Assembly (NCBI GenBank): GCA_006226375.1
Contig: SBHC01000063.1
Location: 295,075-359,074 of the forward strand
Origin: Deltaproteobacteria bacterium
GTDB lineage: Bacteria; Myxococcota_C; UBA6777
DNA: 64,000 nt
Direction: 5' to 3'
Below are positions 34,535-43,395 of this stretch, piece after piece. Positions within the stretch are counted from its first letter, which is position 1, and each line of letters starts with the position of its first letter. The notes beneath the pieces were generated by a model that saw only the letters and a list, made by a program, of their open reading frames with translations, had not been told where the DNA came from and ran no database searches. Both the position numbers and the translations under genes were made by a program.

Positions 34535-37500
34535 CTAGGGACAGGTGTATACCTCGACGTCGCGGCTTCCGGTGAGCAACTCATCCAACTTGGGATGTGG
34601 CAAGGCAAAGTAACGAGTCGCGGTGGGCAGCGTTGCAACCAGCTTCCCCCTCGCAACGCTCCATATATTGAGAAAGCGATCGGTGATGGAGTTAGCATAG
34701 AGGTAAGCGCCGGTCCGGTCAAAGGCAACATCATGAACGACCCCACCCTGCGAGAGAGTTGCGTAAAGCTTGCCTGTGTCCAAATTCCAGATCTTGATGG
34801 TTTTGTCGGCTGAGCCCGAAGCAGCATAGTTAACGTTCTTGTACGTAGTCGTCGCCACCGAGTAGACCACACCCGAATGCCCTGTGAAGGTTTGGATGGG
34901 GCGTGATGTTGAACTCACAGGGTTGAAGACACGCACGACTTGATCGCTTCCTCCCGAGACAAAGATAGAAGACCCTGGCACCACAGACACAGAGGAGACG
35001 GTGCCCGAGTGACTGCTGTACGAGATCGCTGGTGATGTCGGGATCGTGGGTTTCGTCGAAGAAGCCACCCTCCACAGATTGATTTTGCCGTCTGTTCCAC
35101 CAGAAATGAGATAGGAGCCTTTCGCCATGTAAGCCAACGAGTTCACGGCTTGGCCTGCATGAGCCTTGCTCCTCGTACGAACCAACACGCCGGCTTGAGA
35201 CCACAACCGAATGGCACCGTCAACGCCGCCTGTTGCGAAGAAATCAAAGCTATTCTTGAACAAGTACGTCGCAGTCAACATCGCGGTGCTGTACTTGCGT
35301 GTGTTGATGCGGCTGCGCCCCAGGTAGTTCCAGAACCAGATTTCTCCCTGGGAGTCAGCGGCGACCATAAACTCTCCCGAGTCGCTGAACGCTGCTGCAT
35401 TGATCACACCCGAGAAGCGCGTAGGCACAGACAGAGTTAACTTTTGCTGCGACACCTGCCAAACCCGAAGTTCGCCGAAGTCACCGACAGAGACAATGGT
35501 ATCGCTGTCTTTCATAAACCGAGCCCGCAGCACCTTGCGAGAGTGGTCCTTCAATGTAAGGGACGGCGACGTGAGGCTCGACCCAACCTCCCAAACGTAC
35601 ACATTGTTGTCTTCGCAAGCCGCGACAAGCCACTTTCCATCGGGGCTGAAGTCCAGGTCTGCCAGTGTGTCCGTGGCTCCTTTCAACGTTTTGAGGAGCT
35701 TCCCAGAGTTGGCGTAGCGAATGTTGACCGTTTTGTCTTTGGAGCCTGTCGCGACCCACTTTCCATCCTGGCTGAACGCCACGCTGGTGATGGTGCTGGT
35801 GTGTCCCTGAATCTTAAACTTGGTAGAGAAGTCGGCTCCATCCATAAGATACGCGGTGCTATCCGTCCCCACCATGAACTGTTTGGCTGTTGGACTGTAC
35901 GCCAGCCGAGTGGCCTGGGTTAAGGAGGCCGTTCGGAGAGCCTGACCGTTGGTCACATCAAAAGTCCGGATGTACTTGGAAGAAACACCCGCCAGAACGT
36001 TCTTCGACACAAACACCAGATCGTAATTGTATCCAGAGAAGTCGTAAATCGAGCGGATGAGCTTCCCGGTCGATGTGTCGTGGACATTCACCCGGTAAGT
36101 CGGGGTGCTGATAGCGATTTGTTTGCTGTCCAGGGAGAACGCAAGCGCAAACGGCGAGCTTGCTGTCTTGATGGTGCGGACCAGAACTCCTGAGGTGTCC
36201 CAGATCTTCACGACCTGGTCCGAGGAGCCCACAGCAAACCATGTCCCGTTGGGTGCAACGGCCATACTCATGATGTTGGAGCGATGCCCTGTCATGAATC
36301 GGTCACGATGGACCAACATCCCACCATCGCAGGAGCAGCTGTCAACGTGTGAGCCATTGCAGTTGTCGTCCTGACCGTTGTTGTTGCAGATCTCGCGACT
36401 CAAAGGAGCCTGTTCTTGGGTACATGCACCGTACGTTCCGTTTTGGCAGAGCTGGTAGCCTCCAATGCAGATCCCCACGCCTGTTGTATTGGGACTGCTG
36501 GAACACCATTGCTGCAGACGAAACCCTGAGCCAGGGACACGGTCCACCGAGCCATCGCAGTCGTTGTCTTTGCCGTCACAGACCTCCGTCGTAGGATTGG
36601 GACCTGTACAAACAGGCTTGCCTCCAGCGCAGCTGGTGTAGGTACCTTTGGCACACTCTCCCAGCTTTCCAGAAACGGTGCACGATTGGCCTTGTTTGGC
36701 GAAGGCTTCATCGATCAAGCCGTCGCAGTCGTTGTCCAACCCGTCACAGGCTTCGGTTGCGCTGTAGCCTGTCGGCTGAGTGCAAACGCCCTTGCTGTCA
36801 CGTTTCGCTGTTTTGCATACACCGGCGTTCTTGTTTTGGTACGTACAGGGACACCCTTCATCGACATAGCCATCACAGTTGTTGTCCAGGTTGTCACAGA
36901 CTTCTGTTCCATACTTGGCAGGTTTGGAGCAAATGCCTCGGCTGTCTTCGACGGCAGCTCCACAAACCCCCTGGGACTTGGCCAAGTAGTTGCACTTGCA
37001 GTTTTCGTTGATGTTTCCGTCACAGTTGTTGTCGAGAGAGTCGCCGCACGTCTCCGTTGCGTTGTAGCCCGTTGGAGTTGCGCAAGAACCTTTGCTGTCG
37101 CGCTTCGCGGTTCCGCAAACGCCCGCCGTTTTGTTCAGGTAGTTGCAAGGACAACCCTCGTCCACAGCGCCATCACAATTGTTGTCTTTGTTATCACCGC
37201 AGACTTCGGCCTTCGGCTTCACCTCTCCCGTACAGGTGGTGCTCCAAGAGCCGTTGCTGCACGACTGCGTTCCCGCCTTGCACTCGCCTTCGTTGGTTCC
37301 GCAGCTACGGGTGTCTCCGGTTTTGCAGGCACAACCCACATCACGACTTCCATCGCAGTCGTTGTCCTTGTCGTCACACTTGGTTTCTTTGGCTTCGTAT
37401 TCGCTGCTGTGTTTGGTGTAGTCAGCGTCAGAGCAATCCGTCCACCCCTTGGTCCCGCCACATGTTTGCAGAGCACCTCCACAAACCCCCAATTGTTTGG

Positions 37501-38101
37501 TGCATTTGGGAGGCGTCAGCCCGTTGTCGATGTTGCCGTCACAGTCGTTGTCTTTTCCGTCACACACTTCAGGGTTGCCAGGAAAGGACTGCTTGTCGTT
37601 GTCATCACAGTCCAGCTTGCCATTGGGTCCAGGAATGTTTTTGCAGTATCCATCTTTGTCATTGTCGATGCAGGTGGGGGCCTGGTCCGCTGGACTTTCA
37701 GGCGCGACCTCCGGAGAGATCTCAGGGACATCTTCGGACGTATCGGGTCCCACAGTCTCTTCCTTAACATCCGGCGCTGCAGGCTCTTCTTGCCCTTGCG
37801 GCTCTTCTGGAGTCACTACCTTCTCGGGTCCAACTTCCACAGAGCCATCGGGTGCCCCATTTTGCCCAGCTGCTTCCGTAGAGTCGGGACCTTCGGAGGT
37901 CCCTTCAGAGACGCTTGGACTCTCTGCAACGGCCTGCACCAGTTGGCATTGGTTGCTTTGGCACACCATGCTGCCAGGACAGTCTGCTGACGTTGTGCAG
38001 GAATCAGGCAAAGCAGGCTGAAACCCTGGGCTGCAACCCACCAGAACCACCAAGAAGCTAAGCCAGGACAGACAAAGACCGATACGGTACCCACGAAACA
38101 T
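34535..38101 (-). CDS. MopE-type metal-binding repeat lipoprotein with C-terminal WD40 propellers
   Basis: A 1188-residue lipoprotein. The signal peptide ends in LVGC with Cys23, followed by a short Cys-rich part (CTTSADCPGSMVCQSNQC) and an acidic Glu/Pro linker to about 140. Residues about 150-600 hold eight copies of a CDGKDNDCDGNID-like motif, the putative metal-binding repeat of MopE-like and myxobacterial surface proteins, alternating with Cys-rich spacers (CPCNYLNKTAGVC). From about 610 there are roughly eleven WD40 repeats (KWVATGSKDKTVNIRYANSG, NYAASGSADKTIKIWNLDTG). The protein would be displayed on the cell surface, bound to calcium or copper, with two propellers for protein contacts. 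It is the longest gene in the window. Confidence 0.86.
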   Translation of the reverse strand: MFRGYRIGLCLSWLSFLVVLVGCSPGFQPALPDSCTTSADCPGSMVCQSNQCQLVQAVAESPSVSEGTSEGPDSTEAAGQNGAPDGSVEVGPEKVVTPEEPQGQEEPAAPDVKEETVGPDTSEDVPEISPEVAPESPADQAPTCIDNDKDGYCKNIPGPNGKLDCDDNDKQSFPGNPEVCDGKDNDCDGNIDNGLTPPKCTKQLGVCGGALQTCGGTKGWTDCSDADYTKHSSEYEAKETKCDDKDNDCDGSRDVGCACKTGDTRSCGTNEGECKAGTQSCSNGSWSTTCTGEVKPKAEVCGDNKDNNCDGAVDEGCPCNYLNKTAGVCGTAKRDSKGSCATPTGYNATETCGDSLDNNCDGNINENCKCNYLAKSQGVCGAAVEDSRGICSKPAKYGTEVCDNLDNNCDGYVDEGCPCTYQNKNAGVCKTAKRDSKGVCTQPTGYSATEACDGLDNDCDGLIDEAFAKQGQSCTVSGKLGECAKGTYTSCAGGKPVCTGPNPTTEVCDGKDNDCDGSVDRVPGSGFRLQQWCSSSPNTTGVGICIGGYQLCQNGTYGACTQEQAPLSREICNNNGQDDNCNGSHVDSCSCDGGMLVHRDRFMTGHRSNIMSMAVAPNGTWFAVGSSDQVVKIWDTSGVLVRTIKTASSPFALAFSLDSKQIAISTPTYRVNVHDTSTGKLIRSIYDFSGYNYDLVFVSKNVLAGVSSKYIRTFDVTNGQALRTASLTQATRLAYSPTAKQFMVGTDSTAYLMDGADFSTKFKIQGHTSTITSVAFSQDGKWVATGSKDKTVNIRYANSGKLLKTLKGATDTLADLDFSPDGKWLVAACEDNNVYVWEVGSSLTSPSLTLKDHSRKVLRARFMKDSDTIVSVGDFGELRVWQVSQQKLTLSVPTRFSGVINAAAFSDSGEFMVAADSQGEIWFWNYLGRSRINTRKYSTAMLTATYLFKNSFDFFATGGVDGAIRLWSQAGVLVRTRSKAHAGQAVNSLAYMAKGSYLISGGTDGKINLWRVASSTKPTIPTSPAISYSSHSGTVSSVSVVPGSSIFVSGGSDQVVRVFNPVSSTSRPIQTFTGHSGVVYSVATTTYKNVNYAASGSADKTIKIWNLDTGKLYATLSQGGVVHDVAFDRTGAYLYANSITDRFLNIWSVARGKLVATLPTATRYFALPHPKLDELLTGSRDVEVYTCP

Positions 38102-38198
38102 ATTCGTACCTCAACCAAACAACCAACATTCAAAAAGGGAGTCGGAATGGGCAACCCCTGAAGCCCGGCCTTATCCTAGCGAGTCAACTCCTCGTTGT

Positions 38199-38849
38199 CT
38201 ATGCACTCTCTTCTGAGGAGGAAGCGGAAGACGGAGACTCCACCCGCTCACGAACTTGCTTGAGATCGTGAACCAACTCTCGCCACCCTTTAATGGCGGC
38301 AGGCCGATCCCATTCGTTGAGCCGCTTCAGGTAGGTGGGTTGGTAGGTCGCCAACAGAGGAAGTTGCCCAGGCCCCTCCATCCATTGCCCCCGCTGCTCT
38401 GAGAGTTTGAAGTCTTTCCCCAGCATCACCTTGGCTGCAGAGCCACCGATCACAACGAGAACATCCGGCTTGATCCAATGCAGCTCCTCGTCCAACCAGT
38501 ACCGGCAAGCTTTCACTTCGGACATCTTCGGAGGTCGCTGCTCTTCCACGTTGGTCTTGGGATTGACCCGCGTCGCCAGACACTTGTGGATGTTGGTAAC
38601 CCAGAGGTTGTGACGAGACAAACCAGCCTGCTCCAACGCTGTATCGAGCAGCTCTCCAGCAGGACCCGAATACGGCAACCCCGTCTCGTTGTCGGTCAGT
38701 GAAGGACCTTGCCCAATCAACAGAATGGACGCGTCCACGTCCCCTGCTCCAAACACGACCTCCGTTCGCGACCCGTGAAGAGGACAAAGTTGGCAGCGAA
38801 GACATGTCGCCCGCACATGTTCGAGAGAGTCGTAGTTGGAAAACATCAT
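38199..38849 (-). CDS. Family-4-like uracil-DNA glycosylase
   Basis: A 216-residue DNA repair enzyme that removes uracil from DNA. The Fe-S cysteines of family 4 are in place: ATCLRCQLCPLH near the start and then NIHKCLATRVNP and VKACRYWLDEEL. Motif 1 is GQGPSLTDNETGLPYSGPAG, in place of the usual GEAPG...GLPFVG. Motif 2 reads ATYQPTYLKR, where most members have a His (ATYHPSA). The start at 38849 has AAGGTGG upstream; the open frame reaches 39224, but that part overlaps the next gene in another frame and looks spurious. The altered motifs may change the substrate or lower activity. Confidence 0.85.
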   Translation of the reverse strand: MMFSNYDSLEHVRATCLRCQLCPLHGSRTEVVFGAGDVDASILLIGQGPSLTDNETGLPYSGPAGELLDTALEQAGLSRHNLWVTNIHKCLATRVNPKTNVEEQRPPKMSEVKACRYWLDEELHWIKPDVLVVIGGSAAKVMLGKDFKLSEQRGQWMEGPGQLPLLATYQPTYLKRLNEWDRPAAIKGWRELVHDLKQVRERVESPSSASSSEESA

Positions 38850-38883
38850 AAACGAGCCACCTTCTTCATCTCCAGATTCACAT

Positions 38884-39270
38884 TTACGGCGTCTTCTTTG
38901 TGGCAGAAGCTTTCTTGAGGCGCAGAGTAAAACGCGTTGTTTTGTCCCACGGTGCATACTCAACTTGCGAGGAAAGGCCAGCTTTGGTCGCCTTGAGAGA
39001 AGGATTGCCTCCCCCACAGATGGGAAAACATCGCTCGCGAAGCACCAACCGAAACTGGCCTTTGGCGTTGGTCGCTCCTTTGGTTTGCAAGGCAGCTGTA
39101 TGTCCAAGCACCACAGTGGCCCCCACAACAGGCTTTCCTTTAAGGCCAAGGACAACACCTTCCACGCGAGTTTTCGCCGTGCAACCCACGGCAAGAAAAC
39201 CAAAGCATCCCAAGACCAACCCAAGCCACCAGCTTCTCGTGTTCGCTTTCGACCCTGTTCTTCCAGCCAT
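38884..39270 (-). CDS. Small lipoprotein with carboxypeptidase-regulatory-like domain
   Basis: A 128-residue lipoprotein. The start at 39270 follows CGAAGGAGT; the signal peptide is MAGRTGSKANTRSWWLGLVLGCFGFLAVGC with the lipid on Cys30. The rest is one beta-sandwich domain: VEGVVLGLKGKPVVGATVVLG, TNAKGQFRLVL, then TKAGLSSQVEYAP. This is the usual order of a carboxypeptidase regulatory-like (CarboxypepD_reg) or transthyretin-like domain, used as a surface adhesion or spacer module. It lies 34 bases from the uracil-DNA glycosylase on the same strand, which may be co-transcribed by chance. Function unknown. Confidence 0.75.
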   Translation of the reverse strand: MAGRTGSKANTRSWWLGLVLGCFGFLAVGCTAKTRVEGVVLGLKGKPVVGATVVLGHTAALQTKGATNAKGQFRLVLRERCFPICGGGNPSLKATKAGLSSQVEYAPWDKTTRFTLRLKKASATKKTP

Positions 39271-39353
39271 ATCTAACTCCTTCGTGTTTGTATCCGTTGG
39301 TCGTCACTCTAGCCGATGCAAACGCAAGCAGCAAGCGAGCAAACGTCTAGAAC

Positions 39354-39393
39354 CTTTACACTTCTTTACAAGAATCCTTTACAATTCTTTACA
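39354..39393. repeat. Four CTTTACA direct repeats
   Basis: CTTTACA occurs at 39354, 39364, 39377 and 39387: steps of 10, 13 and 10 bases, so about one helical turn apart. They lie between two divergent lipoprotein genes (starts at 39270 and 39505). The reverse complement is TGTAAAG. They might be binding sites of one regulator for either gene. Confidence 0.55.
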
Positions 39394-39504
39394 ACAAAGG
39401 GCTCGACAAGCCCAGCTCTCTCCTCGTACTCTGTAGGTAAGAACGTGTTTGGTCCAAAAGCACGAATAGAATTAAAGTGACTCCCAACAAACAGAGGAAA
39501 AACC

Positions 39505-39819
39505 ATGCAACGAGCGCTATACAAAACGGCTGTCATCCTCGGAAGTGTAGGTTTATTGTGGAGCTGGCAAGGATGTGGCGGGATATCGCCCGACGATTTG
39601 GCGAACCAAAACCAAAGCCCTCCTATCACCCGAGAAGAACCCAAAAGAGAAGAGCCTCCTGCTCAAACAGCGCCCACCAAGATCTACAATCGCAACTCCA
39701 ACAACAATAACAACAGTCCTGAGTGCTTGAAAGATCCCAGAGGGTGCAACGATCCAGACCCAGCCAACCCCTCCAAACAAGAACCGCGAACCCAACCACC
39801 ACCGTCTCCTGGACCCTAA
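39505..39819 (+). CDS. Small Pro/Asn-rich lipoprotein
   Basis: A 104-residue lipoprotein. The signal peptide MQRALYKTAVILGSVGLLWSWQGC ends at a Cys24 (lipobox SWQGC, slightly atypical). The mature part is disordered: Pro/Glu/Lys-rich first (ITREEPKREEPP), then NSNNNNNS, then a short CLKDPRGC pair and a Pro-rich tail. AGAGGAAA precedes the start. There is no recognisable domain and the protein may act as a tether or spacer on the outer membrane. It is followed by a 312-base region without genes. Confidence 0.6.
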   Translation: MQRALYKTAVILGSVGLLWSWQGCGGISPDDLANQNQSPPITREEPKREEPPAQTAPTKIYNRNSNNNNNSPECLKDPRGCNDPDPANPSKQEPRTQPPPSPGP

Positions 39820-40131
39820 CCTCCCTCTTGTGTCTTTCCCTTGGAATGCCATGACTCCCCCACTGCCCTTCTCATCTTCGTGAATCCAATTCGCTCAAGC
39901 AAAGCAGCATCGGTCGAAGGCCTCGATCTCGATAGTCCTTGGTGTGTAACGGTCGCATCGGGGTTCAAACTTGGAAAGAAACAAGCGCTTGTTCTCCCAA
40001 GTCAAAATCGTTAGAATGCCGGTCACTGTTTTGGAAGAAGGATGAATCACATGTTGTTGTTACAACATGGATAGAAAGTAGATTGTGCATCCAGAAGAAG
40101 CATCCACACTTAGCATGGAGTATCGTTTGGG
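39820..40131. other. 312-base intergenic region before the TIG lipoprotein
   Basis: No gene seen on either strand. It contains the perfect dyad listed separately at 40050-40069 and an ATG-rich AT stretch just before the next gene. A TTCAAAC at 39963 superficially resembles a tRNA T-loop, but the rest of a tRNA is missing. Confidence 0.5.
40050..40069. promoter_or_regulatory. Perfect 8-bp dyad upstream of the TIG lipoprotein
   Basis: CATGTTGT-TGTT-ACAACATG is a perfect inverted repeat with a 4-base centre, ending 62 bases before the start at 40132. It could be the operator of a dimeric repressor or a short 5' RNA hairpin. No match to a known operator that I recognise. Confidence 0.45.
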
Positions 40132-43100
40132 ATGAATGGTATTATTTGGAAACAACCTCGTATGTTCGTATGGCTCGGTCTGAGCCTGGTGTTGTTGTTG
40201 TCGGGCACAATGTTCGGCTGCGACTGTGGCTCTCCTCCGGGACGACTGGACGGAACAGGCCAATTTGACGGCGGCGTTATCCGCCCTGATGTTACGGTCA
40301 CCGACGCTCCCGACGAGCAAGGACCCGAAGAACAAATCGACACCGACCCACCCTGCTTTAGCCTGGGAACTCCCTGCGGCGCCAACGGTTCCTGCAACCC
40401 ATCTTGCAGCGGCCAAGAGCTGAACTGCCAGGAAGGCATCTGTCAGCTTCCTGAGCAACCGGACCAGCCGCCCCCCGATCAACAATGTCCCGCTCGTTGC
40501 CGTCGGCATGATGACTGCCGCGCTGTTCCCGCTTGTGGAGAACGACGAGACTGTGTCAACGGAGTCTGCAGCATCCCCGCAGTTCCTTGCCCCCGCACGT
40601 GCCGCTCGGATAGCGACTGCCAGACTCCCTTATGTGGAAGCCGCATTCGCTGCAACGCCGGTATCTGTGACACGTTGCCCCAATGTCCCCAAGGATGCAC
40701 CGAAGACGCCGACTGTGCGATTCAATCTTGCGGTGCTCGCAACCAATGCTTGAACGGTGTTTGCGCAGAGCCACCCAAAAACGACGCTCCGACCGCAGTC
40801 GCAGAACAAAGCCAGAAAGTGGAAGTGGGCAACCGAGTTCAACTGGACGGCTCCAAGAGTTCCGACCCCGACAACGACCCATTGACCTTCCGTTGGAGCT
40901 TCATCAAGAAGCCGGCTGGCAGCCTCACCGACTTCGACGACGCTTCCGCAGAGAAGCCGGCGTTCGTACCCGATCGACCCGGTGACTACCAAATCGCTCT
41001 GATCGTGAACGACGGCAAGGTGGACAGCAAGCCTGCATCGGTCACCATCACCGCGACCAACCAGGCAAACCCCGCTCCGGTTCTCGCGACCTTCAGCCCC
41101 AAAGATCTCCAGGAAGGCTCCAGCAACCTGACCGTCCGTATCTTTGGTTTGAATTTCCAGTCTGGCGCAAAGTTGTCCTTCAACAACCTCCTGTTGAACA
41201 CCACCTTCGTCAACAACACGGAGTTGACTGTGACCTTGCCACAAGGCTTGAGCGCAGGAAGCTATCCGGTGTTTGTCCAGAACCCTGACAACCAAAAGAG
41301 CCGGACCCTCAACTACAACATCATCAAGAAGCCCAACGATCCACCGGTACTTCGACAGATCTCCCCGGTAGAGGTCGACGCTGGCCAAGCCTTCCAATTG
41401 AACCTGTTTGGAGAAAAGTTCCTGACAGGCGCTGAAGTGCTGATCAACACAACCACCTTCAACGCAACGGTCGTCAACAATGGCCGCTCGATGTCGGCCT
41501 CCATTACGGCGCTGGCAGCGGGCATCTACAACGTTCAGGTGTCCAACCCAGACGGTCAGAAGAGCGCAGTCCTCACCTTGCGTGTGGTCACCGTGAAGAA
41601 AGGACCAGTGCTGACAACCATCAGCCCCAACAGCGTCTTTGCCGGTCAGACCTTCCTCTTGGTCTTGAACGGGGACCGATTCCAGCAAGGCGCCAAGGTC
41701 ACCATCGGAACCCAAACGTACCAAAGCGTGTTTGGCTCCGATAAGATCTTGCGTGTGGCCAACGTAACTCTCGCCACTCCAGGCAACATTCCTGTGGAAG
41801 TTGAGAATCCAGGCGGACTCAAGAGTAACCGCGTGGTCATCGAAGTGAAGCAGCGGTTGAGCAAGCCTATTATCACCTTGCTGCGTCCTTCCTCTGTCAC
41901 CGAAAAGACTGCCGTGACTATCGCAGTCCAAGGAAACGATTTCGCCAACGGCGCGACCGTCTCGGTGGACGGAAAAGCCTATCCCACCTCCTTTGTGAGC
42001 GTGGGCGAGCTTCGAGTCACCTTGCCCAACACCCTGACTGTGGGCACCTACGCTGTTCAGGTGGAAAACCCAGACAAGCAGACCAGCAACTCGCTCAACC
42101 TGACGGTGACACAAGCGCCGCCCAAGCCCGTGGTGACAAGCATCAACCCAAGCCGTGTTCCATCCGGCTCCACCAACACCATTGTGGTCACCGGAAGCAA
42201 CTTCGTTAGCGGAGCGCAGGTTCAAGTTGGTGCTCGCCTTGTCACCACCACCTTCGGCTCTGCCACAGAGTTAAAGGCGTCGTTGCCGAGCCTCCCCCCT
42301 GGAACCTACGATGTGCGAGTGTTCAACCCTGGCAACCAGGTGTCCAACAGTGTCAAGTTGGAAGTGTTCCAGGCCCCCGCGCCTGTGATCAGCTCCCTCG
42401 TTCCCAACAAAGGAACAAGCGGAAGCGTCCTGACGGTTCGTGTCCTTGGTAAGAACTTCACGCAACAATCCAGCGTGTTGTTCCAAGGTGGTGCCCAACC
42501 AACCACCTATGTCAGCGCCACAGAGTTGACCGTGACCCTCTCGCTCAACTCTTTGAACCCGGCAACCTACCAGCTTTGGGTCCGAAACGCAGACGGTCAG
42601 GTGTCCAACAAGGTTCCCTTCATAGTGGAAGCGCCCCAAGGGCCGCAAATCACCAGCTTGCTGCCCAGCGAAGGCCAAACCAACACAACGGTGAGCCTGA
42701 TTGTCAACGGCGCACGCTTCAGCACAGGTGCTGTGGTCAACTTCAACGGTAAGCAGATCAAGACAACGTTCCTCAACGCCTCCACCTTGGGTGTGTCGTT
42801 GGATCTGAACGGTGTCGCTGCAGGAACCTATCCGTTGAGCGTCACCAACGCCGACAAGAAAGACTCCAACATCGTGTACTTTACGGTGCAAGCCCAGAAG
42901 CTTCCGGCTCCGGTGATTACACAAATCAAGCCCAGCTCGATTAAGATCAGCTCGGCAGGTGCAAGCAACCCGGTCTACATTTTGGGCCGAAACTTCCAAA
43001 ACGGCGCGTTGCTGAGCTTCCAGCTTCCATTTGTGGGCTCGATTGGTCTGCCCACCAACTTCATCAACTCGCAAACCTTGGTAATGACCGCGCAGTTCCC

Positions 43101-43200
43101 GCGCATACCCTTCCCCTTCCCGGCGCAACGCACCAACGCGTTCGTGACCAATCCGGACAAGCAGACCAGCAACCGGGTTCAAGTCACCGTCCAACCCTAA
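40132..43200 (+). CDS. Surface lipoprotein with Cys-rich repeats, PKD-like domain and multiple IPT/TIG domains
   Basis: A 1022-residue lipoprotein. The start is either the ATG at 40132 or the one at 40162, 10 codons on; the hydrophobic stretch ends at MFGC, Cys30. Four Cys-rich repeats (residues 75-211) share the pattern CP..CR.D.DC....CG....C..G.C. A PKD-like domain (about 219-312: LDGSKSSDPDNDPLTFRW) follows. From about 316 to the end are eight or so IPT/TIG domains with the recurring ITSLLPSEG, GARFSTGA, LGVSL-, and SVTNADKKDSN blocks, like the immunoglobulin-like folds of surface adhesins. The role is probably surface adhesion or a scaffold. No partner gene is evident next to it. Confidence 0.86.
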   Translation: MNGIIWKQPRMFVWLGLSLVLLLSGTMFGCDCGSPPGRLDGTGQFDGGVIRPDVTVTDAPDEQGPEEQIDTDPPCFSLGTPCGANGSCNPSCSGQELNCQEGICQLPEQPDQPPPDQQCPARCRRHDDCRAVPACGERRDCVNGVCSIPAVPCPRTCRSDSDCQTPLCGSRIRCNAGICDTLPQCPQGCTEDADCAIQSCGARNQCLNGVCAEPPKNDAPTAVAEQSQKVEVGNRVQLDGSKSSDPDNDPLTFRWSFIKKPAGSLTDFDDASAEKPAFVPDRPGDYQIALIVNDGKVDSKPASVTITATNQANPAPVLATFSPKDLQEGSSNLTVRIFGLNFQSGAKLSFNNLLLNTTFVNNTELTVTLPQGLSAGSYPVFVQNPDNQKSRTLNYNIIKKPNDPPVLRQISPVEVDAGQAFQLNLFGEKFLTGAEVLINTTTFNATVVNNGRSMSASITALAAGIYNVQVSNPDGQKSAVLTLRVVTVKKGPVLTTISPNSVFAGQTFLLVLNGDRFQQGAKVTIGTQTYQSVFGSDKILRVANVTLATPGNIPVEVENPGGLKSNRVVIEVKQRLSKPIITLLRPSSVTEKTAVTIAVQGNDFANGATVSVDGKAYPTSFVSVGELRVTLPNTLTVGTYAVQVENPDKQTSNSLNLTVTQAPPKPVVTSINPSRVPSGSTNTIVVTGSNFVSGAQVQVGARLVTTTFGSATELKASLPSLPPGTYDVRVFNPGNQVSNSVKLEVFQAPAPVISSLVPNKGTSGSVLTVRVLGKNFTQQSSVLFQGGAQPTTYVSATELTVTLSLNSLNPATYQLWVRNADGQVSNKVPFIVEAPQGPQITSLLPSEGQTNTTVSLIVNGARFSTGAVVNFNGKQIKTTFLNASTLGVSLDLNGVAAGTYPLSVTNADKKDSNIVYFTVQAQKLPAPVITQIKPSSIKISSAGASNPVYILGRNFQNGALLSFQLPFVGSIGLPTNFINSQTLVMTAQFPRIPFPFPAQRTNAFVTNPDKQTSNRVQVTVQP

Positions 43201-43395
43201 GGGGAGGCCAGTCAAGCTTGAGTAGCTTGCTCGTTCTGACTCGTTCCCCCCTCGGCTCCCCCCTCTCCTCCTCTTCCTTAACGTTTCTTCTCCACAACGT
43301 CTAACCATTGCTCGATGGTCGTGGTCATGGTATGTGTTTTGGCATTCGTCCAACGCACAGCGTACCACCTTGCGCAAACCTTCAATGGATTGACC

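Noticed and set aside
36686..37990. 434-codon + strand frame inside the MopE/WD40 gene
   Set aside because: The regular Cys motif on the reverse strand creates the frame; it has no start signal and reads as Val/Ala/Phe-rich shadow sequence.
39955..39985. GGTTCAAAC resembling a tRNA T-loop
   Set aside because: The stems do not pair and no D-arm, anticodon arm or acceptor stem fits around it.
43315..43395. Upstream ATG extension of the USP-like gene
   Set aside because: Adds an unlikely hydrophobic N-terminus without a ribosome binding site; ATG at 43396 fits the fold start better.
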